From positions 1-18,623 of the forward strand of contig JBJECE010000006.1 of the NCBI GenBank assembly GCA_051870755.1: DNA of 18,623 nt. The letters run 5' to 3'. The position numbers and the translations under genes were made by a program. Position 1 is the first letter of the stretch. Each line of letters opens with the position of its first letter. The notes beneath the pieces were generated by a model. It worked only from the letters and a program-made list of their open reading frames with translations, was not told the DNA's origin and searched no databases. The DNA comes from W0P28-013 sp051870755. GTDB lineage: Bacteria > Bacteroidota > Bacteroidia > Bacteroidales > Paludibacteraceae. Below, one piece after another: positions 6,591 to 14,123 of this stretch.

Positions 6591-7529
6591 ATGATAAACC
6601 GAGCGCTTCTTCGAATCAAGGTTGTTCAGGTGCTGTATGCCTACTACCAAAACGAGCATCGAACCAAACGAATGGCCGAGAAGGAACTTGACAAAAGCAT
6701 CGATCAGGCACACGACTTGTACCTGTTTCTGTTGTCGTTGATACCGGCTGTAACACGTTATGCCGAACTCGAAATCGACAATCGACGCAACAAATACATT
6801 CCGACCGATGCCGATTTGAATCCGAATATGCGTTTTGTCGATAATATTCTGGCCAAACAGATGGCTGAGAGCCGTGTTTTGAACGATTTCGCAGCGCATG
6901 CACCCTACTCGTGGAATGACGACGATGCCTTTCTGAAAACATTTTTTGAACACATCGCAGCCACACCGCATTACCAAAGTTACATGAGTGCCGACGTGCG
7001 CACCTACGAGGCCGATAAAGAAGTTTGGCGCAAAATATTCAAGGTGGACGTTCCCACAAGCGACCTCATCGACAACGTGCTCGAGGACATCAGTGTATAT
7101 TGGAACGACGACTTGGAAACGGTGGCAAGTTTCGTGCAAAAAACCATCAAGCGGTGTACGGTCGAAACCAATGTCGATGATGTGCTGCTGCCGCTGTATC
7201 ATAGCGACGACGATGAAGTGTTTGTGCATCAGTTGTTTACGGCCGTTATCGACCACTCCGACCGCTACGATAAACTGATTGACGAAACAACAAAAAATTG
7301 GGATCTCGATCGCATCGCCTTTATGGATACGCTGGTGATGAAAGTGGCTTTGGCCGAGTTGTTCACATTCCCAACCATACCGGTCAGCGTAACGCTCAAC
7401 GAGTATATCGAAATAGCGAAAGCGTATAGCACGCCGCGCAGCGCACCTTTTATCAATGGCGTGCTCGACAAAATCGTCGGCAATCTCAAAAAAGAAGGAC
7501 TATTGGTCAAACCCGATAGCGCATTATAA
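6591..7529 (+). CDS. nusB: NusB, transcription antitermination factor (long Bacteroidetes form)
   Basis: The 312-residue product begins MINRALLRIKVVQVLYAYYQ; NusB proteins start with a similar R…R..alq.LY.y helix. The C-terminal part has the clear NusB fold: NWDLDRIAFMDTLVMKVALAEL, then IPVSVTLNEYIEIAKAYSTPRSAPFINGVLD, the conserved E(x)IE(l)AK.y…s..FINGvLd motif. The family norm is about 130-160 residues; the roughly 150 extra residues between the start and the conserved C-terminal half are typical of Bacteroidetes NusB as I know it. NusB acts with NusE (S10) on boxA RNA for rRNA transcription. An in-frame ATG at 6477 was rejected because it overlaps rsmE and precedes the promoter. It leads an operon through mtgA. 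Confidence 0.92.
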   Translation: MINRALLRIKVVQVLYAYYQNEHRTKRMAEKELDKSIDQAHDLYLFLLSLIPAVTRYAELEIDNRRNKYIPTDADLNPNMRFVDNILAKQMAESRVLNDFAAHAPYSWNDDDAFLKTFFEHIAATPHYQSYMSADVRTYEADKEVWRKIFKVDVPTSDLIDNVLEDISVYWNDDLETVASFVQKTIKRCTVETNVDDVLLPLYHSDDDEVFVHQLFTAVIDHSDRYDKLIDETTKNWDLDRIAFMDTLVMKVALAELFTFPTIPVSVTLNEYIEIAKAYSTPRSAPFINGVLDKIVGNLKKEGLLVKPDSAL

Positions 7530-7557
7530 ATTGTAATAACCCAAAAAAATTTTGATT

Positions 7558-7926
7558 ATGAGTATGTTAAGCATTCTTTTACAAGAGCCTGCAACAACGG
7601 GTGCCGGCGGCTGGAGTGGCATCGTCATGATGGTGCTGATTTTTGTGGTGTTCTATTTCTTTCTGCTTCGCCCGCAAACCAAGCGTCAAAAAGAGATTCG
7701 CAAATTTCAGGATTCGCTCGAAAATGGTAAACGTGTCATCACTTCCGGTGGCATTTACGGCAAAATCAGAGAGGTGAAGGACGACATTGTGGTGCTCGAA
7801 GTGGCCGACAATGTGCGCATCAAGGTGAGCAAATCGATGGTGTTCGACTCGCCCGAGAATGCCCAACAACAAGCCCAACAGCCCGACGTCAAAAAAGACG
7901 AGAAAGCCAAAAAGGACGAAAAATAA
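7558..7926 (+). CDS. yajC: YajC, preprotein translocase accessory subunit
   Basis: The 122-residue protein has one N-terminal membrane helix (residues about 17-37, with VMMVLIFVVFYFFLLRPQ), immediately followed by the diagnostic RPQTKRQKE and then NGKRVITSGGIYGKI, the hallmark of YajC. It associates with SecDF/SecYEG in the inner membrane. The tail is a charged low-complexity stretch of QQAQQ and KKDEK repeats after residue 100. The ATG at 7558 is chosen over a TTG two codons upstream. It lies 28 bases after nusB and 35 before the YbbR-domain gene. Confidence 0.95.
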   Translation: MSMLSILLQEPATTGAGGWSGIVMMVLIFVVFYFFLLRPQTKRQKEIRKFQDSLENGKRVITSGGIYGKIREVKDDIVVLEVADNVRIKVSKSMVFDSPENAQQQAQQPDVKKDEKAKKDEK

Positions 7927-7961
7927 AGCGAATACGGCGTCTGCCGTGAATTGACCGGAAT

Positions 7962-8957
7962 ATGCTTAAGTTTGACCATATTGCGGTGCAAAAAAAGTTG
8001 CGCGCTGCGTTTCGGAAAGTTGCTGATGTTCTTTTCACCAAGAACATGGTAACTTTTTTGTCGTTTCTGCTGCTATCGACCCTCTTTTGGGTGATGTATA
8101 ATGTCGGGACACGGCGCGTAGTGGTCGTCGAAATGCCGATACGTTACGCCGGTGTGCCGGACAATGTGTTGCTGACGAATGCTTTGCCGTCCGTCTTGTC
8201 GGTTACCATCAAAGACGAAGGGCAGGTGCTGATGAACTACAAACTGATGGCCGACCCTGATACGCTGGTCGTGAATTTGCACGAAAAACTCTGGAACGAC
8301 GAGGCTGTCAGTATCGACTATCGCACACTGAATGCGGCCATACGGACACGTTTGCCCGAAACGTCGCAAATAGTGGCGTTGAAACCCGAAATGGCATCGG
8401 TGCCGTTCGTGCGGCTCGAGCAACAACTCAAACCGGTGCGACTTGCCAAACCGATACTTTTGGCGCCGTCGTATGTGTTTCGCGAGGCGCCGTCGGTCGT
8501 TCCGCGCATGGTCGAGGTGTTTGCACCACAAAGCATGCTTGATACGTTGGATTCGGTAACGGCGTTGCTGCCCGATTATCTGCCGGTAAGCAAAAGTGTC
8601 GAATGGCAATGTGCGTTGTCGCCGATTGCGGGGGCGCGTTTTGCTACGCCGACGGTTACGGTGTCGGTGCAGGTCGAAATGTCAACCGAAAAAGTCCTTG
8701 ATATTCCGGTGCGCGGGCGTCATTTCCCCGATAGCGTGATGTTGCGCGCATTCCCTGCCGTAGTGCAGGTTACGGCTTCGGTCGGGCTCAGTCGTTTCCC
8801 GTCGCTCACAGCCGACGATTTCGAGGCGGTGGTCGATTTTGCCGACACGAAAAACAGCACGGCGTATAAGTTGCCTGTGGCGGTATCGACCACGAACGAG
8901 TATGTGCATACGTTTCGGTATGCGCCTGCCGAAGTGGAATATTTGTTGGAAAAATAG
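7962..8957 (+). CDS. YbbR-like domain protein, single-pass membrane anchored
   Basis: The 331-residue product has a cytoplasmic N-terminus, a membrane helix (about residues 29-48, with LSFLLLSTLFWVMYNVG) and an extracytoplasmic part that contains YbbR-like beta units: VVVVEMPIRYAGVPDNVLL near residue 54, PSVLSVTIKDEGQVL near 75, and later repeats around LDIPVRGRHFPDSVML and FPAVVQVTASVG. In Firmicutes such proteins (CdaR) regulate the diadenylate cyclase CdaA; in Bacteroidetes this gene sits between yajC and coaE and its role is not established. I do not assign it CdaR function because no cdaA is visible. It is 9 bases upstream of coaE. Confidence 0.85.
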   Translation: MLKFDHIAVQKKLRAAFRKVADVLFTKNMVTFLSFLLLSTLFWVMYNVGTRRVVVVEMPIRYAGVPDNVLLTNALPSVLSVTIKDEGQVLMNYKLMADPDTLVVNLHEKLWNDEAVSIDYRTLNAAIRTRLPETSQIVALKPEMASVPFVRLEQQLKPVRLAKPILLAPSYVFREAPSVVPRMVEVFAPQSMLDTLDSVTALLPDYLPVSKSVEWQCALSPIAGARFATPTVTVSVQVEMSTEKVLDIPVRGRHFPDSVMLRAFPAVVQVTASVGLSRFPSLTADDFEAVVDFADTKNSTAYKLPVAVSTTNEYVHTFRYAPAEVEYLLEK

Positions 8958-8966
8958 TCAAATCGT

Positions 8967-9545
8967 ATGATGGTTGTCGGTATAACCGGTGGTATTGGCA
9001 GCGGCAAATCGGTCGTGTCGCGGGTGTTGCGCCTGTTGGGTTTTCCTGTTTACGATTCCGATGCGCGCGCCAAGGCTTTGTACGACGAGGACGCCGCCTT
9101 GCGCGACCAACTGATTGAGATGTTTGGCGCATCGATTTATCAAAACGGCCGGTTCTGTCGTCAGGCGTTGGCGGCGGCTGTTTTTGATGCTCCCGACCAA
9201 CTGCGACGTCTGAATGCGTTGGTGCATCCGGCGGTGTTTCGGGACTTCGAGCGTTGGCGGCAGGCGCAAACGGCATCGGTCGTGTTTGCCGAGTCGGCCA
9301 TTTTGTTGCAAACCGATTTTCATAAGTATATGAATAGGGTGTTGCTGGTCGATGCCCCGCCCGAAGTGCGTTTGCAGCGTGTTGTGCGGCGCGATGCTGC
9401 CACCATGGAGACCGTAGCCAAACGCATGGCCGAACAAATGTCGAGTGCTGACATGCGGAGCAAAGCCGATTGGATTATTGAAAATGATGATTTACAGAGC
9501 GTTATAAAACAAGTAATTGCTTTCGTTCAAACGTTGCAAGCATGA
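8967..9545 (+). CDS. coaE: Dephospho-CoA kinase
   Basis: The 192-residue cytoplasmic enzyme phosphorylates dephospho-CoA at the ribose 3'-hydroxyl in the last step of coenzyme A synthesis. The P-loop GITGGIGSGKS is at residues 5-15, followed by VYDSDARAK (about 28-36) in the substrate-binding region and LNALVHPAVF (82-91), the conserved HP of the family. The usual PLLFE segment appears as AESAILLQTDFH (108-119), a variant that I consider within family range. Lid-region Arg residues are in VRLQRVVRRDAATMETV. It starts 9 bases after the YbbR gene and its stop overlaps the mtgA start by 4 bases (ATGA). Confidence 0.96.
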   Translation: MMVVGITGGIGSGKSVVSRVLRLLGFPVYDSDARAKALYDEDAALRDQLIEMFGASIYQNGRFCRQALAAAVFDAPDQLRRLNALVHPAVFRDFERWRQAQTASVVFAESAILLQTDFHKYMNRVLLVDAPPEVRLQRVVRRDAATMETVAKRMAEQMSSADMRSKADWIIENDDLQSVIKQVIAFVQTLQA

Positions 9546-10213
9546 AAAAATTAGTCTTGAAAATTTTTTTGTGGCTTTTTATCGCCTCGGTCGTCTTGGT
9601 AGTTTTGTTCAAATTTCTGCCTGTCTATTACACTCCGTTGATGTTGCGTCGTGCGGTCGCAGCCGTGGCCGACGGGCGTCCGGCGCATTTCGAACGGAAG
9701 TGGGTGTCGCTCGACCAAGTGTCGCCACAAGTGGTGCGTGCCGTCGTCGCAGCCGAAGACGACACGTTTTTCGAACATCATGGTTTTGTGTGGCAACAGA
9801 TACAACAAGCGTATCAATCGAACCGGCGCGGCAAACGACAACGTGGCGGTAGCAGCATATCGCAACAGACGGCCAAAAATGTGTTCACGTTCGGCACGCG
9901 TACCTATGTGCGCAAGGCTGTCGAAGCCTATTTCACCGTGTGGCAGGAATTGATTTGGGGCAAACGTCGTACGCTCGAAATCTATCTGAACATCGTAGAG
10001 TGGGGCGATGGCATTTATGGCATCGAGGCTGCCGCACAACACTATTTTGGCAAGCCGGCGCGACAGTTGTCGGAACAGCAGGCGGCTTTGTTGGCCGCAG
10101 TTTTGCCCAGCCCGCGCGTCTATAGTGTCGTCAGACCGGGACCATATATCTTGCGGCGCCAACAACATATCATTCGCATGATGCACAATCTGCCGCCAAA
10201 ATTGCCGTTGTAA
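9542..10213 (+). CDS. mtgA: Monofunctional biosynthetic peptidoglycan transglycosylase
   Basis: The 223-residue protein is a GT51 glycosyltransferase that polymerises lipid II into glycan chains on the outer face of the inner membrane, without a transpeptidase domain. Residues about 5-25 are the membrane anchor. GT51 motifs appear in order: AAEDDTFFEHHGF with catalytic Glu72, RGGSSISQQTAKN (101-113), VRKAVEAY (123-130), and RRTLEIYLNIVEWG (142-155). It is last in the nusB operon and is translationally coupled to coaE by a 4-base overlap. Its stop codon lies within an inverted repeat that probably forms the operon terminator. Confidence 0.96.
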   Translation: MKKLVLKIFLWLFIASVVLVVLFKFLPVYYTPLMLRRAVAAVADGRPAHFERKWVSLDQVSPQVVRAVVAAEDDTFFEHHGFVWQQIQQAYQSNRRGKRQRGGSSISQQTAKNVFTFGTRTYVRKAVEAYFTVWQELIWGKRRTLEIYLNIVEWGDGIYGIEAAAQHYFGKPARQLSEQQAALLAAVLPSPRVYSVVRPGPYILRRQQHIIRMMHNLPPKLPL

Positions 10214-10242
10214 CCCAACTACAATCCGGCATCGGCAATTTT
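10198..10242 (+). terminator. Bulged hairpin over the mtgA stop, probable operon terminator
   Basis: AAAATTGCCG at 10198-10207 is fully complementary to CGGCAATTTT at 10233-10242. Inside, TTGTA (10208-10212) pairs with TACAA (10220-10224), leaving an 8-base bulge. The mtgA stop (10211-10213) is inside the stem. There is a short T run at the 3' side. Confidence 0.5.
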
Positions 10243-10286
10243 CGCCATGATTTTTAGTTAAATTGTGTTAAATACACACTAATCTC

Positions 10287-10319
10287 TTGACTCGTCCCCA
10301 AGGGCATGGCTTTACTTTG
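10287..10319 (+). promoter_or_regulatory. MerR-type promoter and operator upstream of the MerR gene
   Basis: TTGAC at 10287-10291 and TTACTTTG at 10312-10319 (one mismatch to TAnnTTTG) are 22 bases apart counted from the TTG. An imperfect dyad (CCC-AA-GGG core at 10297-10304, extended by matching bases on both sides) is centred at 10300/10301, exactly midway between the two elements. MerR-family activators bind dyads within the spacer between -35 and -10, so autoregulation is likely. Confidence 0.65.
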
Positions 10320-10345
10320 CATTCGCTTAAGCAAACAATCGTACG

Positions 10346-11203
10346 ATGATGAGAAAATTAACAAAATTACGAATCGGAGAGTTCTCGCAGTTGATGCAGG
10401 TAACGGTAAAAACCTTGCGGCACTACGAACAAAAAGGGCTGCTTATGCCCAACGAGGTGGACGAATGGACGGGCTACCGATACTACACCGTCGAACAGAT
10501 GCAGAAACTCAGTTCTATACGCGAATTGCAGCGATTAGGTTTCTCGCTCGACGAGATAAAGGCGCTTTTCACCGACAACTCGCATACGCCGAGCATACAC
10601 CAACTGACCGAAAAAATCCAAGAAACGGAGCGGCAGTTGCAACTGCTTGTCGCGCGCCGCAACCAACTGCTCGAATGGCGAAACTCTCGTAAAAAACTTA
10701 CGACAATGAAAAATTTCAGCATTCAGGCTCTGCCCGAAATCATCGTGGCAAGCCACAGGGAAATCATTCCCAATTACGAAGCACTTGGTGCATTGTGTGT
10801 CAATACCATCGGTCCCGAAATGCACCGCCTTGGGCTGCAATGTCCGACCCCGGGCTATTGCTACACATTCGAGCACAACACCGAGTACACGCCCACCGAC
10901 ATCGACATCGAGTACTGCGAACAGATAGCCGAAACGACCACCGATGGCCGCAACGTGTTGACCGACGGCGTGTCGAACAGCATCATTCAATGTAAGCGCA
11001 TACCCGCCGTTCCACGCGCACTCTGCATGAAACATTACGGACCGTACGACCGTTTTTATGAGTCGTTCATCGAGGCGTTTCGCTACATGGACGAGCACGA
11101 TATGAAAATCGGCGGCCACCCGCGCGTCAGTTATGTCGATGGCGTTTGGAACGAAGCCGACCCCGAAAAGTGGCTCTCTATCATTCAGATACCGATAGAA
11201 TAA
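10346..11203 (+). CDS. MerR-family regulator with GyrI-like effector-binding domain (BmrR type)
   Basis: The 285-residue protein has an N-terminal MerR winged HTH (about 9-75): RIGEFSQLMQVTVKTLRHYE, then GYRYYTVEQMQKLSSI and LQRLGFSLDEIKAL. A dimerisation coiled coil (about 88-118) follows, with QETERQLQLLVARRNQLLE. Residues about 122-285 are a GyrI-like/effector-binding domain, with ALPEIIVASHREII, AVPRALCMKHYGPYD and the C-terminal WLSIIQIPIE. Such proteins sense hydrophobic or cationic ligands, as BmrR does for multidrug-type compounds. Two adjacent ATGs (10346, 10349) are possible starts. No transporter is adjacent, so no target beyond itself can be named. Confidence 0.92.
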   Translation: MMRKLTKLRIGEFSQLMQVTVKTLRHYEQKGLLMPNEVDEWTGYRYYTVEQMQKLSSIRELQRLGFSLDEIKALFTDNSHTPSIHQLTEKIQETERQLQLLVARRNQLLEWRNSRKKLTTMKNFSIQALPEIIVASHREIIPNYEALGALCVNTIGPEMHRLGLQCPTPGYCYTFEHNTEYTPTDIDIEYCEQIAETTTDGRNVLTDGVSNSIIQCKRIPAVPRALCMKHYGPYDRFYESFIEAFRYMDEHDMKIGGHPRVSYVDGVWNEADPEKWLSIIQIPIE

Positions 11204-11231
11204 AAGCATACTTTTATCGATAGAACAAACT

Positions 11232-11280
11232 GCCGCCATCCGAACAATTTATTCGGGTGGCGGCGTTGTTTTGCTTTTTT
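11232..11280 (+). terminator. Rho-independent terminator of the MerR gene
   Basis: A 13-bp stem (GCCGCCATCCGAA at 11232-11244 with TTCGGGTGGCGGC at 11252-11264) has a single G·U wobble and a 7-base loop. It is followed by T-rich sequence ending in a run of six T at 11275-11280. The stop of the MerR gene is 28 bases upstream. Confidence 0.88.
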
Positions 11281-11388
11281 GGGAGGGGAACTGCCAAAGC
11301 CGAATATGATGTTTGACGTGTGCCGAGCGGCATTGCTCACTGATAACTATTTTTGGGGATGCACAGCGCAACGATGCGATAAAAAAAT

Positions 11389-11404
11389 TACCCTATTATG
11401 GGTA
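11389..11404. promoter_or_regulatory. Candidate operator: TACCC-N6-GGGTA inverted repeat before the porin operon
   Basis: TACCCTATTATGGGTA is an inverted repeat with perfect 5-bp arms around TATTAT. It ends exactly where the -33 TTG of the porin promoter begins. The position is suited to a repressor or activator site. The regulator is unknown; the repeat does not match a Fur box. Confidence 0.45.
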
Positions 11405-11435
11405 TTGTGCGTGTGCGGCGATGATTCTAATTTTG
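11405..11435 (+). promoter_or_regulatory. Bacteroidetes-type promoter of the porin–imelysin–di-heme operon
   Basis: TTG at 11405-11407, a 20-base spacer, then TAATTTTG at 11428-11435, a full -7 match. Transcription would start near 11442, about 22 bases before the ATG at 11464. The start codon is in an A-rich context with no Shine-Dalgarno. Confidence 0.7.
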
Positions 11436-11463
11436 CCTACGAAAAAAAATGATACACACGACA

Positions 11464-12888
11464 ATGAAAAAAACGTTTATTTTCACCCTAATTTTAGGCA
11501 TGTTGCTACAGCCCTTGTCGGCTGACGAAACCGTGTCGCGTGCCGAATACGAGGCGTTGCTGCAGCGGCTCGAACGGCTCGAGCGTTTGGAGGTGGACGC
11601 CACTACGGGCGCATCGCCGAAGTCGGAGCCGAAAGACACCACCACCAACGAATCCGACAAGAAAAAACAGGAGGAGTTCCGCATGACGGTAGGCGGATAC
11701 GGCGAAGCCGTCTATACACGCAATTTTTTTAGCGACAACTACCTGCGCTATACGCAACCCGAAAAATATGCCAACGGCAGTCACGGACGTTTCGATTTGC
11801 CGCATGTGGTGATTTATTTAGGTTTTGATTTTGGCAAAGGTTGGAGCATGGGTACCGAAATCGAATTTGAGCACGGCGGCCTCGAAGCGGCGGTGGAGAT
11901 AGAAGAAGAGGAGGCCGGCGAATACGAAACGGAGGTAGAACGCGGTGGCGAGGTGGCTTTGGAGCAGTTTTGGATTCAGAAAAGTTTTTGTCCGGCCGCC
12001 AACATCCGTTTGGGACACATCATTGTGCCTGTGGGCGGCACCAACCAGCATCACATGCCGACCGAATTTTTCGGCGTCTATCGTCCCGAGGGCGAAAACA
12101 CGATACTGCCTTGCACGTGGCACCAAACGGGTATTTCGTTTTGGGGCGAACACAACAAATGGCGCTACGAAGTGATGTTTTTGTCGGGGCTCGATTCCGA
12201 TCGTTTCGGCCGACAAACGTGGATTCAGGACGGAGCCGGCTCGCCCTACGAGTTCAAAATAGCCAATGTGTATGCAGGCGCATTCCGTGTCGATAACGAA
12301 TCGGTGAACGGACTGCGTTTGTCGTTGAGCGGCTATGTGGGTAACTCGTTTCGTAACACGTTGAGTACCAACGAAAACGCCAAGTATCAAGACGTCAAAG
12401 GCACGGTTGTAATCGGTGCGTTCGATTTCAAATACGACAATCACAACGTGATAGTGCGTGGAGCATTCGACTACGGCCATCTGACCGATTCGCGCCTGAT
12501 AACGGCCTACAATATGACGATGCGCAAAGATTCGCCGTCGCCCCGACAAGCCGTGGCAAGTGATGCCATAGCGGCAGGCATCGAGGCCGGCTACGATTTT
12601 TTTTCGTTGAATGCAAAACTGCATCAATCCGACCAGAAATTTTATCTGTTCGCCCGCTACGATTACTACGATTCGATGTTTCGCGTCGATGGTGTAACGG
12701 ATTATGCGTGGTGCGGTCGGCAGCGCGTGGCTGTGGGTGTGAACTATTATCCGCTGAAAGATATTGCCCTGAAAGCCGAATATGCCTACGGCATTTTGCA
12801 GTCGCCGTATAATCCCGAACCATCGTTTTCGGTAGGCATCACCTATTCGGGGTTGTTCAGCATTTCGAAAGCGTATGCAACAAAATAA
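11464..12888 (+). CDS. Outer-membrane beta-barrel porin with coiled-coil start and acidic segment
   Basis: The 474-residue product has a Sec signal peptide (1-20, MKKTFIFTLILGMLLQPLSA), a short coiled coil (YEALLQRLERLERLE, 29-43), a Ser/Thr/Lys linker and then alternating beta-strand sequence to the C-terminus, as in phosphate-selective-porin-like (O/P family) proteins. Near residues 145-159 a cluster of nine Glu follows FEHGGLEAAV, an unusual acidic patch suited to cation binding. GTNQHHMPTEFF near 192-203 adds histidines. ATG at 11464 is chosen over 11449 because it gives the clean signal peptide. It leads an operon with the imelysin gene 35 bases on. Substrate is not known; metal ions are an inference from context. 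General porin assignment is firm, the specificity is not. Confidence 0.85.
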   Translation: MKKTFIFTLILGMLLQPLSADETVSRAEYEALLQRLERLERLEVDATTGASPKSEPKDTTTNESDKKKQEEFRMTVGGYGEAVYTRNFFSDNYLRYTQPEKYANGSHGRFDLPHVVIYLGFDFGKGWSMGTEIEFEHGGLEAAVEIEEEEAGEYETEVERGGEVALEQFWIQKSFCPAANIRLGHIIVPVGGTNQHHMPTEFFGVYRPEGENTILPCTWHQTGISFWGEHNKWRYEVMFLSGLDSDRFGRQTWIQDGAGSPYEFKIANVYAGAFRVDNESVNGLRLSLSGYVGNSFRNTLSTNENAKYQDVKGTVVIGAFDFKYDNHNVIVRGAFDYGHLTDSRLITAYNMTMRKDSPSPRQAVASDAIAAGIEAGYDFFSLNAKLHQSDQKFYLFARYDYYDSMFRVDGVTDYAWCGRQRVAVGVNYYPLKDIALKAEYAYGILQSPYNPEPSFSVGITYSGLFSISKAYATK

Positions 12889-12923
12889 AATAATCAATCA
12901 TAAAATCATAAAAAAAAACGAAC

Positions 12924-14090
12924 ATGAAAGGAAAAATCAAAATTACTTGTTACGGACTTTGTGCCGTATTGTTGGGACTCGGTTTGCAGGCATGCGAAAA
13001 GCAGGAAACGCCGGCCGACAATCTGCTGACGCCGAAAGAAGAGGCGTTCAAAAATGCGGTGGTGCCGTATGTACAAAACACGGTACGCCCGACGTATGCC
13101 GCTATGGCGGACGCGGCTGTCGCTATGGCGGCAAAATGCGTTGTCATGCAAACCAAGTTTGCATCGGGCAGCCTGACCACGGCCGATGTGGAAGCCGCCG
13201 GCAACGCGTGGAACGAAGCACGCAAATATTGGGAAAAATCGGAAGCGTTTTTGTACGGACCCGCCAACAATCACAACATCGACCCGCACATCGACTCGTG
13301 GCCGCTCGACAAAACCGCTCTCGACAATACGCTTGCCAAAATACGCAACGGCGAAGCATGGAGCATCGAAACGATGGGCTACGGGTTGCTCGGATTCCAC
13401 TCCGTAGAGTATATGCTGTTTGAGTTGATTAACGACGACACACAATCGCAGGCACGCAGCGTAGAAAAATTCACCGCCGAAGAGTTGGAATACTTGGTGG
13501 CAGTGGCCGAAGATTTGCGCAATCAGTGCGTGTTGCTCGAAGCGTGCTGGTCGGGCATGAACAACATTGCGGCAGCAAAACGCCAAATGCTCGAAGATGC
13601 CGAACTCGATTACAACGAAAACTATGGCGATATGATGATGAACGCCGGTCAGGCCGGTTCTATTTACAAAACGTACCAAGAGACGGCCGAGGAGATTATT
13701 CAAGGCTGCATCGACATTGCTGACGAGGTGGGCAAAACCAAAATCGGACGCCCCGTCAATGGGTCGAGCGAAGACGACCGCAACTACATCGAGTCGCCTT
13801 ACAGCCTGAATTCCATTGTCGATTTCGAAGACAATATGCACTCCATCGAAAATGCTTACTTCGGCACGCAAGCAGGCGACGCCTCGCTGTCCGACTACGT
13901 CAAAAGCGTGAATCCCACACTCGACACCAAAGTGCGCACGTTGCTCACCGAGTCGATTAACACCATAAAAGCCATACCCGAACCGTTTGCCAAAAATGCG
14001 CAACATGCCAATGCACAAAAGGCCGTTACGTTGGTCGGTACCGACTTGGTCGATGCGTTGGAGGAGGTGATGGCCGAATTGAGCAAATAA
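12924..14090 (+). CDS. Imelysin-family (M75-like) lipoprotein
   Basis: The 388-residue protein has a lipoprotein signal (LGLQAC, Cys24) and an all-helical imelysin fold. The family motif GxHxxE is present as GFHSVE at 157-162, preceded by GNAWNEARKYWEKSEAFLYGP (about 93-113) and DPHIDSWPLD (120-129), which also match imelysins. Family members such as IrpA, EfeO and ICMP-type proteins are linked to iron uptake; peptidase activity has not been generally shown and the motif is thought to bind metal. It is 35 bases after the porin gene and 33 bases before the di-heme gene, so all three are likely one transcript. In Bacteroidetes, imelysins are known to occur with di-heme oxidoreductase genes. Confidence 0.92.
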   Translation: MKGKIKITCYGLCAVLLGLGLQACEKQETPADNLLTPKEEAFKNAVVPYVQNTVRPTYAAMADAAVAMAAKCVVMQTKFASGSLTTADVEAAGNAWNEARKYWEKSEAFLYGPANNHNIDPHIDSWPLDKTALDNTLAKIRNGEAWSIETMGYGLLGFHSVEYMLFELINDDTQSQARSVEKFTAEELEYLVAVAEDLRNQCVLLEACWSGMNNIAAAKRQMLEDAELDYNENYGDMMMNAGQAGSIYKTYQETAEEIIQGCIDIADEVGKTKIGRPVNGSSEDDRNYIESPYSLNSIVDFEDNMHSIENAYFGTQAGDASLSDYVKSVNPTLDTKVRTLLTESINTIKAIPEPFAKNAQHANAQKAVTLVGTDLVDALEEVMAELSK

Positions 14091-14123
14091 CAAACAGAAA
14101 CATGTAAAAATCAAAATTGGAAT

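Noticed and set aside
10264..10278. TGTGT-TAAAT-ACACA inverted repeat upstream of the MerR gene
   Set aside because: Short AT-rich arms upstream of the promoter; it may be chance, and the spacer dyad is the better operator.
11283..11388. Small gene or Fur box between the MerR terminator and the porin operon
   Set aside because: No coding frame with a recognisable product and no good match to the Fur consensus; only short inverted repeats such as TGCCGAGCGGCA at 11321-11332 were seen.
11818..12897. 359-codon minus-strand ORF opposite the porin gene
   Set aside because: The plus strand has a signal peptide, coiled coil and beta-barrel pattern; the antisense sequence has no family features.
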